Positions 35,201-44,838 of a stretch of 64,000 nucleotides of DNA are shown here, one piece after another. The notes under the pieces were generated by a model. It worked only from the letters and a program-made list of their open reading frames with translations. It did no database searches and was not told the DNA's origin. Numbering within the stretch: the first letter of the stretch is position 1; each line of letters opens with the position of its first letter. Source of the stretch: Platycnemis pennipes (lineage: Eukaryota; Arthropoda; Insecta; Odonata; Platycnemididae). The stretch is from positions 4,715,131-4,779,130 of the forward strand of contig OW121854.1 in assembly GCA_933228895.1 (NCBI GenBank), written 5' to 3'. The translations under genes were made by a program, and so were the position numbers.

Positions 35201-36369
35201 AATGTATAGAAGTTCTCCTCCTGAGAATTGAGCAGGTTGAAAACGGCAGTTCCGAGATCTTCGCCATCTTCAAATCTTCAACTAATCCTTGCTTCAAGTG
35301 CAAGAAGAGGTAATAGTAGCTATAGGGACTGTAAGCTTGAGAAAGCGACTCAAACATAAGTGCAGTGGTTATTACCTGAGGCTTAATTTTACCGCAAAAC
35401 GTATCTCCGGACGTTACAGGGTTTCCACAATGTTTAATTAGCCGTTGTACACGAATACTTACTACAATAGAGGATGAATTATACACATCAGTCACACCCC
35501 TTAACGAAAGCTATAAATTTTGAATAACGCTCCGACAGTATGATGCTGGGTTAAATTTTACAGCAGATTACAAGTTGTAATAATCAATAAGAACCGGCCG
35601 ATGAAGCAGGGTAAAGAACGTATCGGCCAAGAAACCAAAATATTCCGGGTTCAAGTACCTTCTGCGTTGTGTTTTTACTAGCGTTACGCGGAAATGTGTG
35701 ATGCAATGTCCACATTTGGAGTAACATATTCCCATTTCAACGCCTATGAAGTTAACCCAATTAACAGGTAAGAATAGTGCATGCGTATGGAAAATAGAGT
35801 TGAAAAGTCTTTAACGTCTGAGCCCACATCTGAGGCTAAAAAAATACAGAACAAATGTAGTCAAGGGCCTTTTAGTTTCCGCTAGTTGGCTAAGACGGTA
35901 ACAGGAAACCTGATTTGCATTTTAATTTCGCATTAAGAAGTAATAAATAAGCAATACGAGTCAGTGAATACCACATTATGATAGTGCTTTCATAAATTAT
36001 CGAAGGAAATCTTGAGACACGGTGGCTAGCGTCCAACGAAGCTGCAAAAAACCAGAGTAATGATGGCAATGAAGTAAAAAAAGGTCTTGGGCGGTGAAAT
36101 TTAATGCATTTCCCGTACCAATATATTTTATCGTATTGACGCAACCACTTTACTCTCTCTGCTGTAATGTTGCAGTACGAAAACTCGACAAAATTACCAT
36201 AAAAATGCGTAATTTCTTGTTCTTAAGCGAGTGTAAACGGATTTCGATAAGGCATGACTGAATTCTCACTAAATGTTTCAAAAATAATTTTGAAAAAATA
36301 TTCCCTTTCAGATAAGAAAATTTCCTTCGAAATGCTAGATATGTACCCAAAATTCCCCTCTAATTACCG
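35201..36369. other. unassigned interior of the TTAA element
   Basis: AT-rich, with a 101-codon frame on the minus strand (35495-35190) that has no recognised domain. No gene called. Confidence 0.4.
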
Positions 36370-36525
36370 GTGTTCAACCCGAAGGTTGGTCTTTGATAGG
36401 TGAGAGTAGAGCTCACCCCGTACTAAGCCATTGGCGTGTGAAATTCACACATTCAGCCCCTTGAACCCGAGACACTCCGGTCGGTAGCTCAGTGCTCTAC
36501 CCACTAGGCCACCCCGAGACACCCT
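36370..36525 (-). mobile_element. tRNA-derived SINE fragment, family d
   Basis: The minus strand from about 36525 reads GGGGTGGCCTAGTGGGTAGAGC, a strong box A. It continues CTGAGCTACCGACCGGAG and GGGTTCAAGGGGC, a weakened box B. The overall shape is tRNA-like, but the acceptor stem does not pair and the sequence continues into unrelated DNA, so I call a SINE head rather than a tRNA gene. Confidence 0.65.
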
Positions 36526-36752
36526 GTAGAGACAAGAGCTTATCTCCAAGGCGAATTCGCGTCCAAAAGGATCCTCACGAATTCCTAGAAACAGAGTTGA
36601 CGAACCAAGGCAGTAGAAAACCTTGAGCGGATGACGAAATCGGCGAGAAGACGACCAAGTTCCCGTCCCCCTTATGCCGCGTTGCCGCAGAGTCAGCGCT
36701 GGGGAGGATAAAATTCATAACGGCCTAGAACGCCACAATAGCCACTGGAAAA

Positions 36753-37132
36753 ATTAAGATTTTCGGCGTGCAGGGGTCCACGGCTTTGATGATAGCGACT
36801 TTGGAAACTAATTCTGACCTATCTGCTTAAAGGTACTTGTAGAAGAATGATGTCGCTTTTTTTTGATTTTTTCCGATTTTTGAATTTCTGTCTTCGAAGC
36901 AAGTTTTAATAAGCCAAAGTTCAGCTTGATTTTCTCGCTAACCTGGAGAAATAATTTTTTTTCCTTCCAATCGTTATGTGGAATGATATCTCTTGAATCA
37001 AATAAAGAAAACCGCAAGTCTCTACCTTCAATAGTTATCCCGTAGTTGAGTGATATATAAACACGGACAGAGCGAAAAAAAGGCCGGAAACGGTCGCCCA
37101 AAACCGCTCGCGGCTGTCCTTACCATAACGCC
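36753..37132. repeat. right inverted arm of the TTAA element
   Basis: Reverse complement of 30598-30967. It carries the mirrored 97-codon frame on the minus strand (37101-36808) and ends at TACCATAACGCC followed by TTAA. Confidence 0.85.
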
Positions 37133-37377
37133 TTAATTCATGAATTTTTAAAAACGAAGACGTTGAAAATTATCAATTTTATGCGTAGTCATATGGCAGA
37201 GCATGGCTATTGCAGTAAATTTTGAATAATAATAATACAAAAAGTAAAGCCGTTTTGTCGAAAAAGTAATATAGACGCGCAATTTGATGTAGATTTTAAC
37301 AGCGTTAAAAAGTGTTTGCCTTACCTCACTTTTTTAATCAATGCATTTTTTCTGGAAAAAAGAAGTAAAAATGCAAA

Positions 37378-37588
37378 GCTGATTTGTTTGCAGATGACGT
37401 TAGTCTAGACATCTATTGACAGCCAATCCCTATTTTACTATGTGGATACGAACCGTTTGGCTGCATGTGAGCCTGTTATCTAACATGTTTCCATGTAGTA
37501 GCCTAGTTTCATGTCAGTGGTGCATGTTTGGTGATCTCCACCCCGTGCCACACACCCTCGCGGTGGCTCGCAGGGTAATTCGTGGATG
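37378..37588 (+). mobile_element. LINE family C-like 3' end
   Basis: It begins GCTGATTTGTTTGCAGATGACGT (the ADLFTDDV block), jumps by deletion into the UTR, and ends in the hairpin and GCTCGCAGGGTAATTCGTGGATG. Confidence 0.75.
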
Positions 37589-38529
37589 TAATTGGGTGCG
37601 CCTCGGCACAATAGCCGCGACCTGTTGTCTCGGGAAACTCTGGCTTACGTTGCACCAGAGTGGCAGTTATGTCTGGTAAGTTAGTGCTAAGATGTAATCC
37701 ACCCAGAGCGGTTACGCCCTTGTATGTTTTCTCACCATTGAGTCTTTTCAACTGTGCAAGCGAAGTGGAAGTATAGGTTTTTTGGACCACCGAGTTGTGT
37801 TGTGGAAAAGGTAGTGATGGAACCACGTGATAATTTGAATTTTGGTGTGGAGAGTTGGCCTGTGCAGTTGAGTGACCATGCGAAATATCCGCTGTTGATG
37901 GAGGAAGGGCGGGGTGGGCGCGATGAATGTACCACTCTTGCGTGGAATATTGCAATTCATTCATCCTGTTCCCAGTCTCATCGAGCAAACTGCGGAGCAA
38001 CGTTTGGGTTTATCGAAGTAGTTAAATATGTGCGTAACAATAGTATAATAACAATATGGTCATAAATGAATCGTGATAAAGAAACAATTAACTTCCTCGT
38101 CATGAATTATATTTTAATTTGGTGATAGTTGTATACGTTTTTGTATTCTTTATCAATTTCTTTGTCACTGTCATTATTCTGGAGAATATGACTGCGAAAG
38201 CTGTGGTTTATCGCGTCTTATGACAAATTTCCCGCAGTGGTTTATCGTATTTTTGATTAATCAGTTGGTTTGACGCAGCAGTACATGAAGACCCTAATTA
38301 TAATAATTATTTATATAAAGGAAATCTCGAAGCTCCTGGACCGTGTGATATCCGAATCCTTTGGAGTTCTTATGTTAATCACTTGTGTGTTCTAGCGAAA
38401 TGCGAATGTTTCTTTATGGCTACGGTTCCATGGAACTCCAATAGCAACTTATTCAAGTTGTGAAATGAATAGAGTCAGGCGATACTTTGTGAAAAAATGA
38501 CAGACTGGAAGAAGACTTAAACGATGTAT
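37589..38529. other. unassigned
   Basis: The longest frame is 163 codons on the minus strand (38000-37509). It runs into the LINE 3' end, has no domain, and is overlapped by other frames. I do not support a gene here. Confidence 0.4.
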
Positions 38530-38790
38530 ATTTCTCGCAATTTTCTAAAATACTAAACCCTACCGGTTTCGACACACTCATTTCATTCTCAAGGGTACTC
38601 TGTCATTCTCACAGTGGCGATCCCAGATATATATTTCATTCAGAGGGAAGGACGAAGTGCTGGAGGTTAGAGGGTAAGTGGGATAAAGAACGCGTTGAAG
38701 GTCAGAGTGATGGGGGAGAGCTTTTCGAAGGCTGGACAAGTACTCGATAAAATGGGGACAGATTAAACAGTGCAATTGCATTTTACAATT
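38530..38790 (-). mobile_element. possible Penelope-like or related retroelement terminal fragment
   Basis: On the minus strand a block reads TTGAGAATGAAATGAGTG, then TGTCGAAACCGGTAGGG. The GTGTCGAAACCGGTAG motif recurs in terminal regions of several retroelements, including Penelope-like ones, where it forms part of hammerhead-like structures. No coding part is recognisable, so the assignment rests on the motif alone. Confidence 0.3.
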
Positions 38791-39349
38791 TCTGTCCCGA
38801 AGCCCTATATGATGATATAATCTCGGAGTTTTCTAGAAAAAATCCAGCTTTGCACCTTTGTCGTGAACATTCAAAATCTCTACTCAACAATCAGAAATGT
38901 GATTAAAACCAGATAAATTAGATGCTAATATTGAATTTTTGTCACTATGAATAAAATATTGAAAATGGTCCTTTGTTCTTATTTTAAGACTTCTACCGTC
39001 TGTCTCTATAATAAACATTATTGTAGTCCTGAGTACGGCGTCTTAATAAAAATACACTCCACTTTTGTCTGGAGGATTAATAAGAATTTATAATTAAAAA
39101 GTAAATTTCCAGTGGTCATTCCGGGAAAAACAAACCTTACAATTCACATTAAGAAACATTCTACTAATACTATAGGACATGGATATGCTTGTCAGTGTTG
39201 TTTCGAAGATAAGTACTGCGCGTAAAGTGTTCGTGCGGCCCTCTTATCACAACGCTGTGTGTATACAGAGTAGTCGGAATGTTCAGTAGTGGTCGATAGT
39301 AAGAATTTTCCGAGGTCAACGATGTAAACCTGTTGTTATTGCATGAAGT
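38791..39349. other. unassigned
   Basis: AT-rich, with no recognised feature. Confidence 0.4.
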
Positions 39350-39540
39350 CGGCCCCGGTGGCCTCCCGTGGTTAAGTCCTCGCCTGCTAACCTTAGGGTC
39401 GCGGGTTCGAGTCCCTCCTGAGTGGATTTTTCACCCCCCAGGACATGGACGTGTGTGCTAGTCTGTTGTTGTTAATTGTTAAGTACCCCAATGTAAAGGC
39501 CGTAGGTGCTGTTTTCGGTGGTAATGGAAAATAAAGTAAA
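39350..39540 (+). mobile_element. tRNA-derived SINE, family b
   Basis: The head is GGCCCCGGTGGCCTCCCGTGG, box B is GGGTTCGAGTCCC, and the body has CAGGACATGGACGTG and TTTTCGGTGGTAATGG. It ends with AAAATAAAGTAAA. It is full length, about 190 bp. Confidence 0.88.
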
Positions 39541-39845
39541 TTAGGAATGCAGATAATCGAGGTTGCCCAAAGTGTGAACACTTTGGTTGCGCGATTGAGG
39601 CCGTCGAGGACTTGAAAATATGATGATCCGCCGGCATCTCAAAGCGTGACCTTCGCGAAACTCATCGAGATGAAGCAGTGTGGTTGCATTCCAAGTGGGA
39701 AGGGGCCTCCCTGATGTCGCTGACTTTATTGCGAACCCTTTGAAGGGGGGATAACCGTGAGAGGGTGCGAGATAATCTTCGTAGAGGCTGTGAGAGTTCT
39801 CCGGGGACAACAGGAACGGAGAAGAGCAGAACTGTCCTAATCAGC
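39541..39845. other. unassigned
   Basis: Overlapping minus-strand frames (39810-39541 and 39847-39662) have no recognised domain. Confidence 0.35.
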
Positions 39846-40622
39846 AAAACAATTCTAGGCTTTGTTTACTGCATCCCTCCATTCTGCCCTGTCCAGCGTT
39901 AATTCCCTCACGCCGTGATAGGTTTTCTCTTTCTCTACCTTCATTTGCCTTATATGCTTGTGCCTTGGTCTTCCTCGCGGGACCTTCCCTTCAATCTTCC
40001 CTTCTACATATTTATAGTTCTTACTAATCCATTGTGCCTCAAGGTTTGTTCGGTCCATCTGGTTCTTCTTTGCCGTAGGGCTTTCCTTATCGTCCTTTCT
40101 TTCTTCATCTCCTCTTTTGTACACCCCTTAGTTCCTCACACTACCTGTCCATTTAATCATCATCATTCTCCTCCAGTACCATGTTTCGAAGGCTTCAATT
40201 CTTCGCTGGTCTGCTTTCCCGATGTTCCATGTCTTTGATCCATAGAGTGTCACGCTCCATACTAATGTTTTGATGAAGTGCTTCCTTGTTTGCAGCCGTA
40301 GGTTCTTTGAGCACAGTTGTTGTCTCTTCTTCGTGAACGCCTCCTTAGCTTGCGCTATTCTTCGCTTGATGCCCGTCGAATTTCTACAATCCCAAGTTAA
40401 TAGTGCTGCCGATATAGGTGAAGTTGTCCACTTGTTCCAGTTTCACTCCTCAAATCGTGATATCTGCGCTCAGCTTCTCTCTTACGCACACAAGGATTAT
40501 AGTTTTATTCTTGTTGATGCTCATTTTATATTCTTGAGGTACTTGGTCCATTGTGGTCAGGGATGCTTGCAAGTCCTCTCGACTTTCTGCTGCTATTGCA
40601 AGGTCATCAGCGACTGCTGAGC
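39846..40622 (-). pseudogene. RTE-like LINE, RT C-terminal fragment
   Basis: Reading downward from 40622, the frame gives LAIAAESREDLQASL (directly after a lost ADD block), MSINKNKTIILV, VDNFTYIGSTI in shifted frame, and finally KVPRGRPRHKHIRQMK, then RELTLDRAEWRDAVN. This is the series typical of RTE/BovB-type endonuclease-reverse transcriptases. Several stops and frameshifts interrupt it, and the palm and endonuclease are missing. It is unrelated to families A to D. Confidence 0.85.
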
Positions 40623-40732
40623 TAAGCGAAAAATAACGTGGGTAAAGAGACAGTCATAAGTTCTGAAGAGAGTAGGAGTGGTTCATGGATTTTTGCCCTG
40701 ATCGGTAGAACACCTGTTGTTGTTATTGACAG

Positions 40733-41270
40733 GAGGCGACAACTGAGATCATATGGGTCGGAGAGGAAAGGTGGGTAATTGGCTGAAGATGGGAGTCTTC
40801 ATGGAACGGAGAGAAACCCGGCGTCGGCATTAGTTCGCTTCTAAAGGCCGCTTTACACGATACATTTTTTGTACAATTTCTCGTACAAACTCTTGTATGA
40901 GGAAATTGTACCGTGTAGAGCGGCAAATTGTACGAACGCTTGTGCGATTGTCTGCATGTCTGAACGGGAAATAGTACCTGTTCTAATTCCATTCAGACAA
41001 ACATACAATTTCGTCCAGTTTATATAAGCGTTTGTGCAAGAAATTATACAAAAAATTGTATCGTGTAAAGCGGCCTTAGCGAAGGCGGCAACGGGACCAC
41101 GGCTTAACGTCCCATTCAACGGACGAGGCACTGGACTCGAAGTGTTCCCCACAAGGCACTCATGTTATGACAGTGAAAAATCCGCCAGTGCTGGGATTCG
41201 AACACGCGCCTTAGGGATGGGAGGCCGGCAGGTACTCTAGCACACCACACGCAGCCATCTCGATCCCCAT
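40733..41270 (-). mobile_element. tRNA-derived SINE, family c, split by a MITE
   Basis: The SINE body (AGGAGGCGACAACTGAGATCAT, GAGAAACCCGGCGTCGGCATTAG) breaks at 40844. It resumes at about 41077 with GCGAAGGCGGCAACGGGACCACGG and the box B complement GGGATTCGAACACGCGCC. The gap is filled exactly by a 232-bp inverted-repeat element. Without it the SINE would be about 305 bp. Confidence 0.88.
40845..41076. mobile_element. 232-bp MITE (AGGCCGCTTTACACGATAC ends)
   Basis: The ends AGGCCGCTTTACACGATAC and GTATCGTGTAAAGCGGCCT are perfect inverted repeats. The flanks TAA and TAG suggest a TWA-type 3-bp target duplication with one later change, as expected for PIF/Harbinger-like MITEs. It is inserted in a SINE and has no coding capacity. 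Confidence 0.85.
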
Positions 41271-41688
41271 AGGACACCAGGGGCGGGACTGAGTAGCTGC
41301 ACTTGCAGGCGTCGCCCCACCCCTGTGCGCACGGCGGCGGCGGTGGAGAGGTCATTGCCAAGTCTGCGGGGGTCAAAGCCTCTCCCGCCGCCCCCACCCC
41401 ACGCATCGCCCTATCCGGTTAAGGGAGAGAGGAGGCGGCGTCCTTGGAGGGCGGGTGTGTCCTCCTCCCACTTCGCCGGCTTCCTATTAAAACGATTGAG
41501 AGGCTCTCTCCTCCTCAGGGTCTGGCGGAAGATAACGTTTTTTGCTCCGTGGCCTCTCCCTGCATCGCAAATATTTTGATCATAGGTGCGCTTCCAGATT
41601 CCCACAGAGCAAAGGTTGCAAACGCCCGCGACTCGATTTGAAATCCTGGAGTTAATGTGTTCCATGAACTGATTCACGTCTTAATTTG
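41271..41688. other. unassigned, GC-rich
   Basis: C/G-rich between about 41280 and 41560, with frames on both strands and no domain. Confidence 0.4.
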
Positions 41689-41875
41689 TCGGCCTCGGTT
41701 GCGGCGTGGGTAAGTCCTCGCCTGCTTACCTTAGGGTCGCGGGTTCGAGTCCCGCCTGAGTGGGGTTTTCACCTGAGGACATGGCTGTGTGTTCTCGTCT
41801 GTTGTTGAATTGTTAATACCCCGATCTAAAGTCCACATGTGCTGTTGTCGATGGTTGTGTAATATAAATAAATAT
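41689..41875 (+). mobile_element. tRNA-derived SINE, family b
   Basis: The head is CGGCCTCGGTTGCGGCGTGGG, box B is GGGTTCGAGTCCCGCC, and the body contains GAGGACATGGCTGTG. It ends ATATAAATAAATA. It is the third member of the family in this window. Confidence 0.88.
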
Positions 41876-41886
41876 AATTATCTTCG

Positions 41887-42060
41887 TAAAGGGGGAGTTT
41901 ACTCGGAACCGAAATCTCTCTTTCGTACACGAAATCGTTAGATGAAAACGAAAAATGAATTATAGTGAAAAAATTAATCTTCTAACCACAACCATTCACT
42001 CATAAACCAAAAATTAAAATAAGCAAAAGGTGACGTCCACCGAAAAAGCTGCGTTAAGGA
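41887..42060. mobile_element. partial copy of the 516-bp MITE found at 61645-62160
   Basis: GTTTACTCGGAACCG, TACACGAAATCGTTAGATG and AAGCTGCGTTAAGGATA occur in the same order and spacing as at 61655-61815. The right half is absent. Confidence 0.75.
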
Positions 42061-42428
42061 TATCTACGTCAATCACCTATACTTAATACCTACTTATAGA
42101 GAACTTCTACCAGTATCATGACACACGCACTAAAAATCCTAGTTTTCACCCAAAATGTAAAGATACATTTGAGAAGTGCTGCTAACATGAATATTAGTAT
42201 TTCATGCAGACTTGGTTTATTTCGCCGTACGAAAAAAAATACTTACACCTTAAAAAAATCCGCCGTCTTCTTCGCCATTTGTTCCAATAATGCATATTAA
42301 TCTAACGTGTGCTATTTCATTTTAATGTTGTTAAGCTCACGAACTGTTTGAATAGAGCAACAACAACAACATTCATTTACTCAAGCGTCAACAAGTACTC
42401 ATTGTCGTAATATTTAAATCTCCCTCCC
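42061..42428. other. unassigned
   Basis: AT-rich, with no recognised feature. Confidence 0.4.
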
Positions 42429-42431
42429 TTA

Positions 42432-42887
42432 TGCTAGCTCTACACGCTAGGATGAGCGGCCCGGATCAGCCGACATAACGGCGGATCCCACCGTGTAGAG
42501 GCGCCACCATTGTTCACCCGAGGGGTAGGCTCAGCAAGCCACGGGTAATACGCTTTGTTTTTGTCCGGATTGAACAACTCGTGAGGCGCGAAAACGCGGT
42601 CGCTATTTAAAACTTGGATAAATAAGATTCTCAATCCAATGGAAGGAAACGGGGAAAAAGTTCCGGTAAGTACCGAAGGTAATAGAAAGTGGTAGTATAC
42701 CAGTAGAATTATCTCATTCTCTCAATAATTTTCTATGCCAGTCATGTTGAGTGTTTACAATGTCATTTGTAAAATTCGGCACCAGATGGCGAAGCGTCGA
42801 TCTAAGTGCTTCGTGTAGAAAGGAAGGGGGCTCAACGTTCAGGCTGAGCCAAGTACGCTGAGCGCAGGCGGACGTGTAGAAGAGGCA
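42432..42887. mobile_element. putative 456-bp Harbinger-type MITE
   Basis: The ends TGCTAGCTCTACACG and CGTGTAGAAGAGGCA are imperfect inverted repeats (11-12 of 15 match), each flanked by TTA (42429-42431 and 42888-42890). There is no transposase inside. A single copy in this window limits confidence. Confidence 0.55.
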
Positions 42888-43385
42888 TTAGTAACGTGCA
42901 CTCAGAAGACAAATGAATATCGAATAGCACAAGAAATCTTGAAATGCTTCGACGTGCACCAACAATTTTGAATGTTGTCCGCGTTTGTTCCCGGTGTGAG
43001 GCCGCCGTGGGATGCGAAATCGTGTTTTGGCGTCGCGAATTCAGTGCTTCCCTCTTCCTCCCTTCGAGACGTGATTCCCGTCCTCCCCCCCACTCCCTTG
43101 CCCCCTCTCCCATCCCTCGATGCACGAGCGGTGATTCATTTATCCACCCCCCCTCCCAACCCCTGCTCATTTGCATGTCCTCGCGGTGTCTCCCACCTGC
43201 GTAGCACGCGGTGGGATTCGATCAGCCGAGAGAGACCTTGCCGCCGAACGCTCTCTCCCGAGGGAGGACGGCGTCGCCTGATCCGTGTGACGTGCATGTT
43301 GTGCTTGCCCGATTCCACCCACTCACTCCTTGTGTTGTGTGGGTGGTGTCCATCGTCTCTCAATGGCGAAATGCCGACAGTACAT
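42888..43385. other. unassigned, C-rich
   Basis: C/G-rich between about 43000 and 43340. The longest frame has 168 codons (42972-43478, plus strand), runs into a LINE fragment, and has no domain. Confidence 0.4.
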
Positions 43386-43497
43386 ACGGGATCCTTACGA
43401 AATATGAGTAACTATAGCGTGCGCATTGAAGATCGGCAAGATTTGCAAGGGGACGGTATGGTAACTATATTAGCGTAACCAGTCTACTAGATGAAAT
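43386..43497 (+). pseudogene. LINE family A fragment
   Basis: DNA for DPYEI, RRSARF-KG and GRYGNYISVTSLLDE is present in broken frame. It stops at an AAT microsatellite (43494-43515), which forms the tail of the oppositely oriented LINE that follows. Confidence 0.75.
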
Positions 43498-44073
43498 AAT
43501 AATAATAATAATAATTTTTATCCTCCTCTGAGAAAAAACATACATACAAATACAAAAATAAAACATACAAATACAAAGAATGCAAAAAAGTTCAATTTAG
43601 AGGGGAATATAGGTATCCCAGAGGATGATCTGTGCCGGGGGTACCATCATCAACAATTGAAAGCAGCGGCTGGTGCTAATCTAAACAAGTATGAAACCCA
43701 GTGGCTAATAAACACTGTATATATTCAAACATTGTGTTCAAAACAATGAAATATAAAAAATAATAAATGAAAGAAATGAATGAAGCATAAAAAATATAAC
43801 AGTACTGGCAGTATAAAAATTAACAATCGAAATACAAAATAAAGCACATATTTTAAACCATCAAGATCACACAACAACTTTCAATAGCTTTTCCACTTCA
43901 TCACTCTCCTTGGATAACGACCATTTTTTTAGTTTGCCCAGAAATATAGCCGTGGACTTATGTTTCCACAGTTCGACCGGGAGGGAGTAGAACAACGTTG
44001 GTGCCAGATATACATATGTTTGTTTAAAAGCTTCATTACTGGGCTTACGTATTACAGTACCTAAACCCAACAT
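43498..44073 (-). pseudogene. different LINE, protein C-terminus and 3' UTR with ATT tail
   Basis: Reading downward from 44073, 68 codons include RKPSNEAFKQTYVYLAPTLF, then YSLPVELWKHKS and FLGKLKKWSL, the usual extreme C-terminus of a LINE ORF2 (arginine-rich start, LWNSLP-like block, F-LK-WL). An AT-rich UTR follows and ends in GAGGAGGATAAAAATTATTATTATT. The ATT tail distinguishes it from families A to D. Confidence 0.75.
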
Positions 44074-44249
44074 CGAAATATCTTTTTTTTACCTCAATTT
44101 ACCCGAGTATTCGGTTGGCTTTGTTCTGTTTCCACCACGAATGTAAAATATCTGGAGCACTTTAAAAAACAAATAGATACCTTAGTGGTAGCATATCAAA
44201 AGTTTGGAATTAAGGTAACGAATGTATATATAAATAAAATGGTATTGTT

Positions 44250-44716
44250 ACACCGGGGATCATTATCAGACCATAGGTGCAAATTTAAGACAATCTCTTA
44301 AATAATCTACAATATAATATATTCACTGTTGTCGTTTAAAATATTTTACGGACTCCAACTAACATTGATAGACTGAACCGTGATCATAAAATAAGAGAAA
44401 TCGATTGCCGAAATGGCAGATTCATAATTCCCATATTTCCTCGTACAATTAGGGATATAAATAGCTGTAAATATATCCAGTAGTATGAAGGCAAGTGTAC
44501 GGAAATGGATAGCATAGGTAGTTCCATGTTGGTTTGATGATCGTAGCTAACCCAACTTACAGCATGTTTGTGCATGATTGCTTTACTATTTTTATCTTTT
44601 TGTAAATTGTGTAGAGTAGAATATAACTTCTAATCCTTTTCATGAATGATATGTAATGAGTGTTTGGTGTGAATTCACCCCCTACCTTATTGCTGGCTCG
44701 CAGGGTATTATGTAAA
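44250..44716 (+). pseudogene. LINE family A, decayed 3' fragment
   Basis: DNA equivalent to WESLSDRRLKFR, LTPTNIDRL and EIDCRNGRF is present with frameshifts. The UTR follows, and a degraded terminus GGCTCGCAGGGTATTATGTAAAT ends near 44716. Confidence 0.8.
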
Positions 44717-44838
44717 TTTGAAAATGGATCAGGGTTCTGTGCTTCAGAACTACCTAGCTTTCTCCTTTTGTCCATCTCCTTGAAGGCCTGAAAATGCCTG
44801 ATGTAACGCCGGCGAAACTGTCTGTTGTAAGTTCTTAG

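Larger units (their letters stand above)
30598..37132. mobile_element. 6.5-kb element with 370-380-bp inverted ends, flanked by TTAA
   Basis: The outer ends read GGCGTTATGGTA and TACCATAACGCC, and each is immediately flanked by TTAA (30594-30597 and 37133-37136). TTAA duplications are typical of piggyBac and Kolobok transposons. No transposase of either kind is visible inside. The interior is AT-rich and carries later insertions: a SINE, a LINE 3' end, a hAT derivative and a tRNA-related SINE. It could also be two oppositely oriented copies of a shorter element, but the TTAA at both outer ends favours one unit. Confidence 0.7.

Noticed and set aside
36370..36525. possible tRNA gene
   Set aside because: Box A is good, but box B is weakened and the acceptor stem does not pair, so a SINE head is the better explanation.
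37509..38000. 163-codon minus-strand frame
   Set aside because: Its C-terminal part is the reverse of a LINE 3' end, and the rest has no known domain.
42972..43478. 168-codon plus-strand frame
   Set aside because: C-rich sequence whose C-terminal part translates a LINE family A fragment out of frame. Not a gene.
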